Position numbers and translations under genes: made by a program | Source of the DNA: Helochares maculicollis | Lineage: Eukaryota > Arthropoda > Insecta > Coleoptera > Hydrophilidae | Direction of reading: 5' to 3' | NCBI GenBank assembly: GCA_033557835.1 | Contig: JAWQRO010000311.1 | Location: forward strand, 1-43,412 | Length of the DNA stretch: 43,412 bases | Notes under the pieces: model-generated | The model's database searches: none | What the model was told of the DNA's origin: nothing | The model's input: the letters and a program-made list of their open reading frames with translations, nothing else | Shown here: positions 1 to 11,199 of the stretch, one piece after another | Numbering within the stretch: the first letter of the stretch is position 1 | How the letters are laid out: every line of letters starts with the position of its first letter

Positions 1-70
1 AGACCACATGATTTCCTCAACGGCTGAGGCAGGCCGAAGCACATTCGATCTCTTCAACATCTGAAAGTAT
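1..70 (+). repeat. Partial monomer of the ~111-bp satellite
   Basis: The first ~70 bases match the consensus of the satellite at 42.1-42.9 kb: a GACCACRTGAT core, then a CTTCAACGGC-type stretch, a GGCCGAAGCACAT stretch and a TCTTCAACATCTGAAAGT-type end. It is cut by the window edge, so more monomers may lie to the left. Same orientation as the array at the other end. Confidence 0.7.
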
Positions 71-269
71 GCTGCGAATAAGTTGTTATCCCTAATGAAA
101 TTTTCAAGGACATCTGATTTCAACATCGTCTGCAGCATGCGTAGAATAAAACAAATTTTTCGTCTCTACTGCTTAAACAAGTTGGCTTTAATTGTATGAT
201 TTATTCAATGGAAAACGATGTTAAAATTTCTATAGACATTCATTAACACACAGCATTTAATAATGTGAA

Positions 270-380
270 ACACAGAAACACGCAATTTAGTAGATTTTAA
301 AATTTCGTAAACCATCAGAAGCAAGAATCTTTAACGTATTAATGACTGATATTTAAAACCGCTGCTCGACACTGCTGTTA
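270..380 (+). repeat. Flank shared with the right-end satellite
   Basis: This stretch repeats the sequence beside the right-hand satellite (42895-42975). Shared words are ATTTTAAAATTTCGTAA and GCTCGACACT, in the same order and orientation. The satellite and its flank therefore travel together as one larger repeat. Confidence 0.6.
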
Positions 381-424
381 AAAATAAAGTATGAAATAGT
401 CAAACTATTAAAAAAATAGACTTA

Positions 425-690
425 AAAATGTCAAAATCTTGAGGACGAATTTTTTGATGATCGTAATACCTTCCTAGACTTTGTATACGGGAATGTAAAA
501 TGCGGAGCGAAGGGGAGAGGTTAAGCAGGGGAGGAGGATGTCCTTAACCATGGTCCTTAACCATAACAGACGTAATGCCAAAAATGGTCAAAATATATTC
601 AGGGGCACTCAAAACGTGCAGGTCAAAGTCTCGAGATCGAATTTTTTCATGATCGCAATACCTTCTCTTTACTATACTTCGTCTAGAATG
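425..690 (-). repeat. Two fragments of a dispersed repeat
   Basis: Two neighbouring copies of one terminus are visible, at ~430-490 and ~590-690. Each carries a GAATTTTTTSATGATCG core followed by AATACCTTC. The same family appears in the opposite orientation at about 28.0, 29.0 and 39.8 kb. A 13-base direct duplication around TCCTTAACCAT lies at 541-566. Open frames here, such as one at 538-768, look like chance within repeats. I do not recognise the repeat family. Confidence 0.6.
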
Positions 691-836
691 TTTGGAATTA
701 TTTTATTTAATTTGGAACAGATTTTAATGCAATTCACAATTTTTATTTGCGTAAGCGCAGAAGCTTAGCGTTAGTGTAATAGAATTATATAATCTCATTA
801 ACTGTTTCATATATTTATTAGGAGCCATGATTTCAG

Positions 837-1146
837 GAATGGGTCACAGCTACAGACATCAGGATTGTTCTCGACAGGCTGAACACTTTCGGTGACGAAG
901 TCTTCGGCGATAGTCAAGTGCTGCGTTCATATTTTTACGCCATCGCCGACGTTGCCGTAGGTGCTAGATGCAAATGCAATGGTCACGCCTCAGAGTGTAA
1001 AGAATCGACCGGAGAGGACAGGACTAGGAGAAGAGTTTGCAAATGTGAGCACAATACAGCTGGTCCAGATTGCAACGAATGTCTTCCCTTTTATAATGAC
1101 GCCCCTTGGCAACGTGCTTCGGAAAAAGACGCTCACGTCTGTAAGC
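837..1146 (+). CDS. LanB2: Laminin subunit gamma-1 (LanB2-type), internal exon
   Basis: Laminin gamma is a secreted basement-membrane chain that pairs with alpha and beta chains. The exon reads in frame from GAA at 837, just after an AG acceptor at 835-836, and starts EWVTATDIRIVLDRLNTF. This is the end of the N-terminal (LamNT, domain VI) module, which drives network polymerisation. It continues through GDEVFGDSQVLRSYFYAI and AVGARCKCNGHASEC into the first laminin-type EGF repeat, with the expected cysteines (CKC, CKCEHNTAGPDCNECLPF). It ends at C1146 before a GTAAGT donor, leaving phase 1. An earlier AG at 820-821 is excluded because it would put a TGA in frame at 828. The exon is intact and strongly conserved, so it is probably functional. 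Neighbouring exons are not in the window. Gamma identity comes from motif recall; beta chains and netrins differ in the NTFGDE and GARCKCNGHA context. Confidence 0.93.
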
Positions 1147-1789
1147 GTAAGTACTCGTCTATAATTTTACATAATAACAATTCACGCCTAATCGCTGCAA
1201 ATCATTGAAAATATCGGTTTATAGAATGCTACGACTTGATTGAAAAAAGGCATAAATATTATTGTTTAGTCCATAGCTCATTTCGTTTTAGTGTAAATAT
1301 CAAAACAAAGGGAAAAGTCAAATTTTGTAAAGAAATTTCATTCTGCAATCAAACCATTTTGTAGTAGGAGATATTGGGTAACAATGTTTTGTTTTCAACG
1401 CAATTTTACTCCCAAATTTATAGCTAAATGATAGACATGCATCATTTAGCCATGTGTGTCAATCATCAATTTAAACGTCGCGTCTACAACCAAAAGATCA
1501 ATTTTTTTCTGTGCAGTGCTTCGACTCTTAATTTAATTGGTTACAAATGCATGGATCGTTTCAGTAATTAATAGAAACTCCTCTTCGTAAAGGACTATCT
1601 ATATTTAAATTTAAATCAATTAACGCTTTTTGGACACAGTGACCTAATTGATAAAGCCTTTCCAACATAACAAGTAAACTATCCCGATATATTATGACAT
1701 CCAATTGCAAATTTAATGCTTTTTCAAATTGTAGTTTTACATATTTTTGTAAATATTGTTCATTTTTTTGTTGAGGATCTTCTGAAAAT
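1147..1789 (+). other. Start of the presumed giant laminin intron
   Basis: AT-rich sequence following the laminin donor. I see no coding motif, RNA gene or clear repeat here. A GTAAGT donor sits at 1147-1152. Confidence 0.5.
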
Positions 1790-2668
1790 TTTAATGACTT
1801 CTAGGTGTTTGCTGCCAGCGGGGACAAATTAGTACAATTCAAATTTATTTCAGTGTCATCAAATCCAAACTCTAGGACAACACCAGAATCTTTATTCTTT
1901 TTATCCTCTTCATTGTTAGTTCATATGCAATTGTTCTCTAAGTCTACATTACTACCACAATCGATAGATTGAGATTCAATTGTTTCAATTTCTGCACCAA
2001 CAGTTGTTGTATGTAAAGGACATCACTTAAGGCTACATGGATGGACGCCATGTGCAAAACATTACTAATTTTCAAGATCTATCAAATGACGCACCGTCTG
2101 TCGATATACAAACAATGTCATTTGTTGGGATCATATTCTTGTAATTTGGTTCTCAAAATCTCTAAGCTTTTTTCCGTCGGCATTTTCTCATGTAAATAAG
2201 CTAGTCCAATGCTTCGTATATTTCCTCCAGGAGAATGAACTTTTATGTATAAATTGATTGCTTTTCCATTTTAAGGAAGACATTTCACTTATAACTTTTT
2301 TCTTTCCTTCTTGCTATATTCAAGAGTCATAGGCTTTATTGTCGCAGCTGATTTTGGGGGATCATTTTATCTCCTAGCAAGAAGTCCTTTTATTATATCC
2401 TCTAAAGAACAGAACATTCTAACTATACGAGCCAACACTTCACATAACTGTTCCCTCCTTTAACTTTGAAAATGATGACAATGTTTGTGGTAGCTTTTGA
2501 TTGAAACAACGCGCATCATTTTATTTATCTGCCTCTAAGTCACTTATAGTTTTTAAATGTATTTTATGCGGGGTTATCAAGTCAATTTGAAGATTACTTG
2601 TGAATCTCTTGTGACATTTAATTCCTTTTCTGCATTTATTACATTCTGCTACATGCGATTGCTTTACT
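1790..2668 (-). pseudogene. Decayed hAT transposase with BED zinc finger
   Basis: Read on the minus strand, fragments in shifting frames resemble a hAT-superfamily transposase. First comes a BED-type zinc finger near 2590-2650, with CNKC, then CHKRFTSNLQ and a late His. A KLPQTLSSFSKLKEG-like linker follows. A DNA-cleavage-core stretch of the STDGASFD type lies near 2090-2110, and a CFAHGVH motif with a following SDVLY lies near 2010-2070. Many stops and frameshifts break it, so no protein can be made. The finger end touches the TA target of the mariner at 2671, which suggests the mariner inserted in or beside the 5' coding end. The family call rests on scattered motifs. Confidence 0.6.
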
Positions 2669-2670
2669 TA

Positions 2671-3937
2671 CCAGGTACGCAAGTTACAAATGTCGTTTCT
2701 TTTTCATGAAAAATACACAATTATTTAAAAACAACGGTAAAACATTTTTAATTCAAAGTATTGACCCTCGCTTTTTATCCATTTTATGCATCTCTCAGAA
2801 AATGTATGGATACCATTCCAAAAGAACGCTTCAATTTTCATTGATATCCATTCGTCGAGCCACTTTTGTACATCCTCGAAAGTCTTGAGGTGTTGCTCAG
2901 CCAGTTCGTGTCCCATCGTTGAAATAAGGTGATAATCAGAAGGCGCCAGGTCTGGCAAATACGGCGGGTGGGGTAGGAGTTCCCAACCGAGCGAAGAAAT
3001 CGTTTTTTTGACCACTTTGGCTGAATGTGCAGAAGGTTTGTCATGTTGCAGAATGACTTTGCCGCGTCTTCGAGCCAATTCTGGGCGTTTGTTGATCAAT
3101 GCGTGGTTTAAATTGATCATTTATTGTCGGTAGCGGACGGTATTAAATGTTTCGCTGGGTTTGAGAAGTTCGTAGTACACTATGCCCTTCTGATCCCACC
3201 ATATACACAACATTGTCTTCCTCCCAAATTGATCCGGTTTGGTACTCTATGTGGATGGTTGTCCTGGTGTTACCCATGATTTCTTACATTCTCAAAATAT
3301 ATCCATTTTTCATCGCCAGCTATCTCGATGCAAATTGGCGCAAACCCAGCACTTCGCTGACAGTTTTTCGTCTTTCCATCTGTCGTTCGTTCAGTTTGTG
3401 TGAAACCCATTTTCTAACCTTTTGAATCTTCCTCATGACTCTCAGGTGATCGCAAATGGCTTGCCGAGTGATATTCAACTGCTCCGCCATCATTTGCTGT
3501 GTTTGTGTATCGTCTTCATCCAAAAATGCTTATAGTTCGTCATGTTCAAACTTTTTTGGTCGATTTTCACTTTCGTTGTCAATAACATTGAAATCGTCAC
3601 TTTTGAAACAATGAAACCAGCGTTCACAAGTCTTGACAGTTGGAGCAAAATCGCCGTAAGTCTCTATAAGAATTCAAAAACTATCCGAGGCCTTTTTCTT
3701 TTGATAAAACAAGAAAATCATTACATGCCGCAAACACTCGTTAATTGGCTCAAAATTAGACAATGTTTAACACGAAAAAGAAGTATGCTACTAGCTCGTA
3801 AATATGCTAAACAAATATGACGTTTTGTAGTGGGCAGTGTTACCAACAAATGGTGCTATGTGTTCCAAAGGTTACTTCAATAGGTTTCATGCGCCATCTC
3901 TAGCCAACAAAACAATATTTTAAACTTGCTCACCTGG
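2671..3937 (-). mobile_element. Mos1-like (mauritiana-type) mariner, full length, copy 1
   Basis: The ends are inverted repeats: CCAGGTACGCAAGTTACAAA at the left, and a right end whose reverse complement begins CCAGGTGAGCAAGTTTAAAA. TA dinucleotides flank the element at 2669-2670 and 3938-3939, the expected mariner target duplication. The length of 1,267 bp is close to that of Drosophila Mos1 (about 1.29 kb). The transposase on the minus strand is broken (separate entry). The right edge abuts a second, different mariner. Confidence 0.92.
2725..3763 (-). pseudogene. Mariner transposase pseudogene (copy 1)
   Basis: The minus strand encodes pieces of a Mos1-like transposase in several frames. 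The N-terminal helix-turn-helix half includes DEDDTQTQQMMAEQL and KVRKWVSHKLNERQMERRK (3320-3523). The C-terminal catalytic half (2725-3120) keeps an Asp in LQHDKPSAH and another in LAPSDYH, exactly 34 residues apart, the DD34D signature. The family start ATG has become TTG at 3761-3763. Frameshifts separate the halves, and the usual stop after QYFE has mutated to a Leu codon so the frame runs on. It cannot encode an active enzyme, although its ends could still be mobilised in trans. Confidence 0.9.
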
Positions 3938-3939
3938 TA

Positions 3940-4967
3940 TATTAGGTTGTTTTAGAACTTTTGTCCGATTATATGATTCTACTTTAAATTAATAGCTCAG
4001 TGAACATTTTAATCGAAATAAACACCATTTGAATCATTGCACTTTTGTCAACGTAACACAAGTCGGTTAATTCCGTCGGCATAAAAATTAAGTGCTCGGG
4101 ATTCAATTAAGTCGGCGAAGCCCGTTTTTACATGATCCTAATTGGCGAAGGAGCTACCGGTGAGAAAGTGTTTGAAAAGAAAGCTGGTTGGCGTGAGGTT
4201 TGAGGATTATAATGGGTGGTGCAGAAGTTCAGCGCTTAATTTGTTTCATTTTCGGAGGGTTATACACATGAAACGTGCAGACTGGCGTTGTCGTGGAACA
4301 GGTTCGGATCTCTTTTGTGGGTCAGTTCCAGCTGCTGCTGACGCAATTTTTGGCACATATAGTCAATCTCGTTACAATAGGACTACACTGTGATGGTTTG
4401 GCCCGGTTGCAGGAAGTTATAGTGAATCACACCAGCCGCTGGCCACCATCATGGTCTTTGTTTGGTAGGTTTTTGCCTTTGGGAAGTGTCTGTGCAGCTC
4501 ATTTGTGTCCAACCACTATCCTAAACGTCTTCTTTTGTCGTAGATGATCCATTTTTCGTCACACGTCACGATCTGATCCAAAAGAGAATTGTTTTGGCTG
4601 TGCAAAAGCAAAGAAGAACAAACCTGGAAATGTATCAATTTCTGTCGATCGTTCAAATTTTGGGGCACCCACATTTCAAGCTTTTTGACCGTTCCAGTAC
4701 GTTTCAAACCATTACTAAAATCGCACGGGATCTGATGCCCAGTTCTTCCGCTATCCTACGCATCGTTTGTGATACATCGGTCTCCACCAGGGTCCTCAAA
4801 TCCTAGTTTTGATTACTCTAGCTCGAATACTTCGAAATTTCGCAAACCAACATCAAACAGTGCGTTCATTAATACTATCATTGCTAAGTGCCTGGTTAAA
4901 TTTTCGTGTTGTCTCGGCAGTCTTTTGGTTTAATTTCAATTAAAATATTAAAAGTTGGAAAAAAGAA
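3940..4967 (-). mobile_element. Cecropia-type (Hsmar1-like) mariner remnant
   Basis: A TTAGGTTGTTTTAGAACTTT end starts right after copy 1, matching the TTAGGTTG-type terminus of this subfamily. Minus-strand fragments give, from N to C terminus, SINERTV and CWFAKFRS (~4830-4890), LVETDVSQTMRRIAEEL (~4740-4800), TGTVKKLEMWVPQNLNDRQK (~4640-4700), DQIVTCDEKWIIYDKRRR containing the first catalytic Asp (~4520-4580), YNFLQPGQTITV (~4390-4430), a HDNASLHV second Asp (~4270-4290), and a WQKC-like C terminus (~4020-4060). Stops and frameshifts are frequent. Its 5' end is cut at ~4968 by the next element, so one terminal repeat is missing. Confidence 0.85.
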
Positions 4968-6331
4968 CAGACTGTTTCCGAATTAAGTAACAAAATTTAA
5001 AGGGGTGGTTGATTTAAGAAATAATAAGCGATAGGTTTTTGTGTGCATTTTGGGAGATAATTAGTGACCGAGACATTAATTACATATACATATTAAGAGC
5101 CACTGGCGGAATTCTCTATGGCGTCATTGGTGGAAGACAGATTGCTATTTCAATGAATTTCCTTCTTGTCTACGCTTAATGCAGCTGGACTCGAACAGAT
5201 GAAATAATAATAAAAAATCTTGCCGAAAAGGAATATAGACAAGCGAAAAAAGTTAATAGTCTATTAAATTTCAACCGAAGAGGAAAGACAAGGGGCATAT
5301 GTGTGGTAAATTTTTAACTAATACTTTGATTTCGATGTATTTTATTGATTATTTACGATTATGTAAGTTCGTTTAACCAGGAAGGTATAAGCTCTATTCA
5401 AAGAATGAAATGTTTGTTAACATGTAAATCACCTGCACATATTAAATACGAAATAAGAAAGAAATGCTATTTTTATAGTGGCTAAAATCATATAAATGAA
5501 AACGCATACTAAGCTACTATAAAACCTACAAAAAAACCAGCGCAATAAAATACAACCGCAGAGGCAAGAGAAGCTCTACTTGTTTACTAGCGTTTTTTTT
5601 CTGATTCGATATGATAAATTCAACGCCACTCAATAAGATATTCAATTTATAAATATTTTACAATTTACTTAATTAGATATTTAAGAATTTTTGCATTCTT
5701 CGTATAATTATTATAGTATTTTTGAAGTTATTTACGTCCCCAGCTAATCAAAGTTCATTTTCTCCTTTTGTCGATATCTGTTAAACCGAGTCACAAAATT
5801 ATTCTTGTGCGTTAATTTAAGTCTCTTTAGATTTAAACCTAAAAAGGTAAAATAAATGCAATTTGTTATTGAAAACGACGTGACGTATTACTAAAATTTT
5901 GAACTGACTAATTTTCACTTTACAAACATGAATTAGTTTGCGATGCACGATATAATCACATTTCTTGCTGCGGAAGATAACGTGAAATTCTCGGAAGGTC
6001 ACGTGCTGTCTTCTGCAACGCGCCTGAATAAAATTTGACATTAATTATTGTTTATGTTCAGTTTTCTGTTTCTATATCATAAGGAAGGTTTTGCGTTCAT
6101 GAAAAAATTTAATTACGTGATTTTGATGCCGGTATTTTTATAAAGATAAAGGTGCCGTTGTGTCTGCAAAACGTTCTTTAACCGAGCATGATCTATCGGC
6201 ATTATTTTTATTATGCCAAATTAACCAAATTTTCTACAGTTTTATTTATATATAGATAATATAAGGTCGTGTTTACATTGTCGTTCTAAACATGTGATAT
6301 AAATACCGGAAACTAATTCTACAACACCCTC
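4968..6331 (-). mobile_element. Unnamed ~1.4-kb non-autonomous element, copy A
   Basis: One of five copies of the same family in this window (also near 13.3, 17.7, 19.3 and 30.8 kb). Its ends are imperfect inverted repeats: the left end is CAGACTGTTTCCGAATTAAG, and the right end reverse-complements to a GGTGTTGTAGAATTAGTTTC-type head. There is no transposase. Like copy C, it contains a stretch with a TTTAGATTTAAACC-type core absent from B and E, so there appear to be two subtypes. It truncates the mariner to its left. Confidence 0.8.
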
Positions 6332-9300
6332 TACAGCTACAAAAACACATGACATTTAAATGAGAAAATATCTAACATTTAGTTGTTGCACAAGCCCAAA
6401 ACTGACAGCTTTCACTCACAATTTGCATTTAAGTGCTGAAACAACAGTCCTCACTGAACCTATTTCTTAATTTGCATCTCTTTCCTAATTTGCTAATGTG
6501 GAAGGGGCAGCCCAATTTTTTTCTAAGAAGTACATGCGAGATTCCCCTAATACCGTGTATCCATTAGCGCTAATGTTCCAATAACGAAAATGTCAGTATT
6601 TTTAAGACCCGGCATTAATACCGGCGAAACTTTGGACTGTATCCCGAATTTTCGTATACTGATATACTAGTATTGCATTCCCTACACGAGTGGCAACCAC
6701 ATGTTTTTTTTGTGCGCATGACAACAACACATACTAATTTATAGTGAATTTTCTGTTGTACCCCGCGACTGACTGTGACCCCAGTTTCCCGTAATTATAG
6801 CAAATATTTTGCAATCTAATTGAAAATAACAATACTTTAAATTGTCTCTATTCAAGGTTGTGTTGCATAATATTTTTGCAACAAAAATTACATTCTGGAC
6901 AAATATAGAAATATCTAAACAAAAGTACTAAGTTTTACGTGTATATATTTAGAAACGGCAAATTACAGGCTTTTGATTTATAGTTATTGATGGGGTATAG
7001 AGCAAGGAAAAGGGGAGCAAAGGCCGGAAGCTATTTTCGTACTGTATAAAAGATTTATTTTTTAACATAAGGAATTCCATGCTGATGCCTTGCGCTACAA
7101 AATCAGAAAGAACCGTCCTTTCTACGAAAGTATTATCATTACATATATTAAAACTGATAGTTAAATTAAATTCGTTAAACGTTTCTTTTGTTCGAAACCA
7201 ATAAAGACCACCCAAACAAAAGTTCTACTGACACACTTTCAGAGTCTATAAACTAATGTTATATTATATATTTTATGGCACGCTATAACCAAACCAATTT
7301 ATTTACTAATATTACTTATATTCCGCTTCAGCTATAAAACAGTCGTGGTAGATCCTACTCGTAGGTTGTTCTTGAAATCATAAAAACACCAAAGTCACGA
7401 CTGGGACTTGGAGACAGACACTAGACTATTCGCGTAGGTGTTTACCCAACGCCATACAAATTTATGCGCTCCTACCTCCTCTGATCGGAACAAAGAATTC
7501 ACATTAACAAACAAGACGATTAAATATGTGATTCACCGCAGGACATGAATGAGAGATAAATGGGGCTGGTTCAACTGATACATGTGTAAAAAACAACAGG
7601 CAAACTTATCACTTTCAAAGAAATTTCCCAAAAACTTGCTTTTCTTCATTTAAAATATCGTCAAGATTTTTGTAGTGACTTATCTCAGACAATTATGTTA
7701 ATTATCTCTTAAAAGCAAATAAATAAGTGTTATTCCATTTTTTAATATACAATTCATAGACACTGCTGTTGCTACAGATGGAGACATTGAAATAAATATC
7801 CGTCTTTAGAGTTAAAAACAAAAATAACGGCCAAGCAATATTTTAAAACTGAATTGGAAAGGGACTTATGGTTTACTATACAAATACCATTTAAGTTTTA
7901 AATCGCTTATTATTGAAACTAGCAAATGGGTATTTAGATACTCCTTTAAAATATAGACTCTCTCTTAAAAATAATCAGACACTTGTTTTCCTGTTTTACG
8001 ATAATATAGTCCAAGGGACGAGTATGAGTGGTACTGAAATGACGAAATTATCCATAAATTACTTGTGGAAACACTGGAGTCGATAAAAAGACTTAATTTG
8101 GTGTGTTTTTCTTTTGAGAAAGCGAAATATGCTGATATGGAAGCAGTAGTTTCTGGGACTATCTGCATTTATCTTTTTATTTAAGTTGAATATATTCATT
8201 TAGAGATCAAGATAGAATAACAGGCAATAGATGTTGAATCATCCAAACAACAGAGAATTTAATCAAATTTATCTATTCGTACATGATGTACACATTGCAA
8301 TAATTAATAACGTTGGTGTCTTATTGTGTCTGATTGCACAAATCAATTTGATAGATAGATAAATAAAAGTCCTAAAATGATAATAGACAACTTATGTCAC
8401 AGAGTTAACCCTATGTAATGAGAGTTCCTTGATAAATGTAGCATTGGATGATCAACAGCAAATGTTCATAGCTTTTGATATATTATCACACAAAATAGTT
8501 TTCTTGGATGCATGTCTTAGATAAAAATGAGGTAATTAAACGCGTGACACTATATCTAGCTCGGAATTTATAGCACATTCTGTCTGTTTATCTCTTAAAA
8601 GAATCCAAGTAATATAGAATTCTCTAGAAGAACAAGACAAACTATTTGTAAAATGACTGCTGATTAATTCTCCAAATGAAAAAAATTGGTAGTAGAATGT
8701 ACTGCCAAGTAATGCCTTGTAATTAAAATAGGATATTTAAAGATTCAAGTAGAATATTATTTGAATTAATCTATTAAAATTCTTAAACGTTATGGTTTGC
8801 CCGAATAGAATTTTTATTACAATAGTCTATTTAAAGGAATATATCAAATTGCAAAACGTATGGAACTGTGATGTTGAAATTCAAAAAAGGAAACAATGTA
8901 CTAAATTTGCGCCGCCTTGACTATCAAAAAGACAGCAGATGATGTAAGACATTCTTTTTCGGATAATGGCTACGTGTGGCACTGGGGTGCCGATATATGG
9001 CCTAATATTGCAAAAGTCAAAGCAACTAAAAACCCAAATAACTGATATTTCAATATATCGCCTAAATAGTCGGAAATTAAGAATATATTGGTCTTTTCAT
9101 ATTTGTTCTATTTAACCAATATCGACTGAGGACATTTTAGCCAAATTATTAATATTCTTTAGTGAAAACTAACAAGCAACCAAATAGCTACTTGCAAGCT
9201 CGAATAATTAAAGTGCGTCCCCACATTTAATGGTAACCCAAACGATTTAAATCAATATTTGTAAGCATTGAAAACATCATTACAACATTATACGATAGCA

Positions 9301-9640
9301 GCAGTTACAATGTCCAAAAGCTATTCATATTTAACTGCCGCTTAGAAAAATTGGAAGGCAACTATTGTCATGGGCAATAAACCTAGAGCATTGGTGGCCT
9401 TAGAAACAAAAGTTATTCAACACAAGTAATTTTTTGATCTTACAAAACGTGCTTTGACCAAGAAATAGAGAAAAGCGTGTGGCTTTCGAGTTTAGGAAAC
9501 GGCTCAGTCATTGGACCCACGAGCAAGACACATATTGCAGTAATAAAATGATTATGGAACCACACGGTTGCACAATTAATTTGCTAGGCAGCAAAGAGTG
9601 GAAATTAGAAGTAGTCCGTAGAAGAAAATCAAAAGTAAGT
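6332..9640. other. AT-rich region without recognised features
   Basis: About 3.3 kb of low-GC sequence. Short open frames occur, for example 88 codons on the minus strand at 6949-7215 and 67 at 7965-8168, but none has a recognisable motif, splice context or codon bias. I see no tRNA, tandem array or terminal repeat. Confidence 0.5.
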
Positions 9641-9651
9641 CATGATGTCAT

Positions 9652-10050
9652 CTATTCAAAGCATATGTAAACAAAAGTAACGAGAACCAATAAACGATGC
9701 ATAAAAACAGTTTCAGATTGGTAATGACTACGAGGTATAAGTGATATGTGACCCAAATTCAAATAGTTTTTCATAAAATTTGGATATTCCGACCATACTT
9801 TGGATTGATCAGCTGAACGCTTGCCTATATGTAAAAAATCTTGGGAATAAAATTTCCTCAATGCAACATTACTGCTCTTAACGGGCATGGAAACTATGAA
9901 ATGGCAGGTTTGTTCGCGACGAACTGCTTCTTTGAAAGAAGATTCGCACTGTCCAACTTCCAGCAAAGCATACGCAGCATTTGGCTATTCTACTTCCCAA
10001 AACTGTTGTAAACATTAGTCGAGCGTTGGCTCGAATGATTCCTGAAAACT
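9652..10050 (-). pseudogene. BEL/Pao LTR-retrotransposon pol fragment
   Basis: Read on the minus strand, 10050 to 9652 gives LQQFWEVE, a stop, then PNAAYALLEVGQCESSFKEA and REQTCHFIVSMPVKSSNVAL, and later EYPNFMKNYLNLGHI. This order (a KFWE-like start, a GRF-V-LPFK-like stretch, then an EF--YL-LGH stretch) is the region just before the reverse-transcriptase core in BEL/Pao polyproteins. One in-frame stop and an apparent frameshift after the LGH motif show decay. The fragment stops where the mariner at 10056 begins. No LTRs or RT catalytic motif were found, so only a relic remains. Confidence 0.72.
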
Positions 10051-10055
10051 ATGTC

Positions 10056-11195
10056 CCAGGTGGGCATGTTTAAAATGACGTTTTTTCATGCAAAGTATTA
10101 ATTATTTAAGAACAATGGTAACACACGTTTTCATTCAAAGTATTGGCCCTCGCTTTTTACCCATTTTATGTATCTCTCAGGAAATTTATGGATACCATTC
10201 CAAGAGAAAGCTTCAACTTTCATTGATATCCATTCGTCGAGCCATTTTTGTACATCCTCAAAACTCTTGAGGTGTTGCTCAGCCAGTGCGTGTCCCAACG
10301 ATGAGAAGAAGTGATAATCAGAAGGCGCCAGGTCTGGTGAATACGGTGGGTGTGGTAGGAGTTCCCACCCAAACCAAGAAATCGTATCTTCGAGTCCATT
10401 CTGGGCGTTTCTCGATCAATACGTGGTTTAAATTGATCATTTTTTGTCGGCAGCGGGCGCTGATCCCACCACAAAAACAGCATTGTCTTACGCCCAAAAC
10501 GATCCGGCTTTGTACTTGATGTTGAGGATTGTCCTGGCATTACCCACGACTTCTTACATTAGAGATTCTCAAAATATATCCATTTTTCATCGCCAGTAAC
10601 CACCCGATGCAAAAAACTTTTTCTTTTGTGGCGTAAATGCAGCATTTTGCATTCGTCTTACCAGCTGTCGTTCGTCCAGTTTATGTGGAACCCATTTTCT
10701 AACCTTTTGATTCTTCCCCATGACTCTCAGGCGACCGGAAATGGCTTGCCGAGTGACATTTAACTGCTCCGCCATCATTTGTTGTGTTTGTGTTACGTCT
10801 TCGTCCAATAATACTTGTAATTTATCGCCTTCAAACTTTTTTGGTCGATTTTCACGTTCTTTATTAATAACATTGAAATCGCCAGGTTTGAAACTTTGAC
10901 ACCAGCATTTAAAAGTTTTGATAATTGCAGCAAGATCGCGGTAAGTCTCTACAAGAATTCGAAGACCATCCGATGCCTTTTTCTTTTGATTGAACAAGAA
11001 AATGATTACATGCCGCAAATGCTTTTTACTTGGCTCAAAGTCGACATGTTTAACAGAAAAAAGAAGTATGCTACTAACTCGTAAACATACTAAACGAGTA
11101 TGATGTTATGATGTACGCAGTCTTACCAAAAAATGGCGCTTTGGGTTTTAAAGATTACTTCAATAGATTTCATGCGCCATCTCGACATTTTAAGA
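10056..11195 (-). mobile_element. Mos1-like mariner, copy 2 (internally deleted)
   Basis: The left terminal repeat CCAGGTGGGCATGTTTAAAA begins at 10056. The right end is eroded past the shared subterminal word CATGCGCCATCTC (11172-11184), so only one clear terminal repeat remains and the TA duplication is not intact. The minus-strand transposase starts at an ATG at 11045-11047 but shifts frame within about 15 codons. A second frame gives LVETYRDLAAIIKTF, LLDEDVTQTQQMMAEQL and KVRKWVPHKLDERQ. The catalytic core is damaged: sequence around the second catalytic Asp is missing, as WWDQR runs nearly directly into NDQFKPRIDRETP-like residues. It is a dead copy inserted into the BEL/Pao relic. Confidence 0.88.
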
Positions 11196-11199
11196 GTAG

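Noticed and set aside
918..1208. Reading the laminin sequence as a stand-alone 96-residue gene ending at a stop near 1206
   Set aside because: Homology starts upstream at 837 after an acceptor and stops at the GTAAGT donor at 1147. The codons after that are intronic.
6949..7215. 88-codon minus-strand open frame
   Set aside because: No motif, no splice or promoter context, and AT-rich codon composition; consistent with chance.
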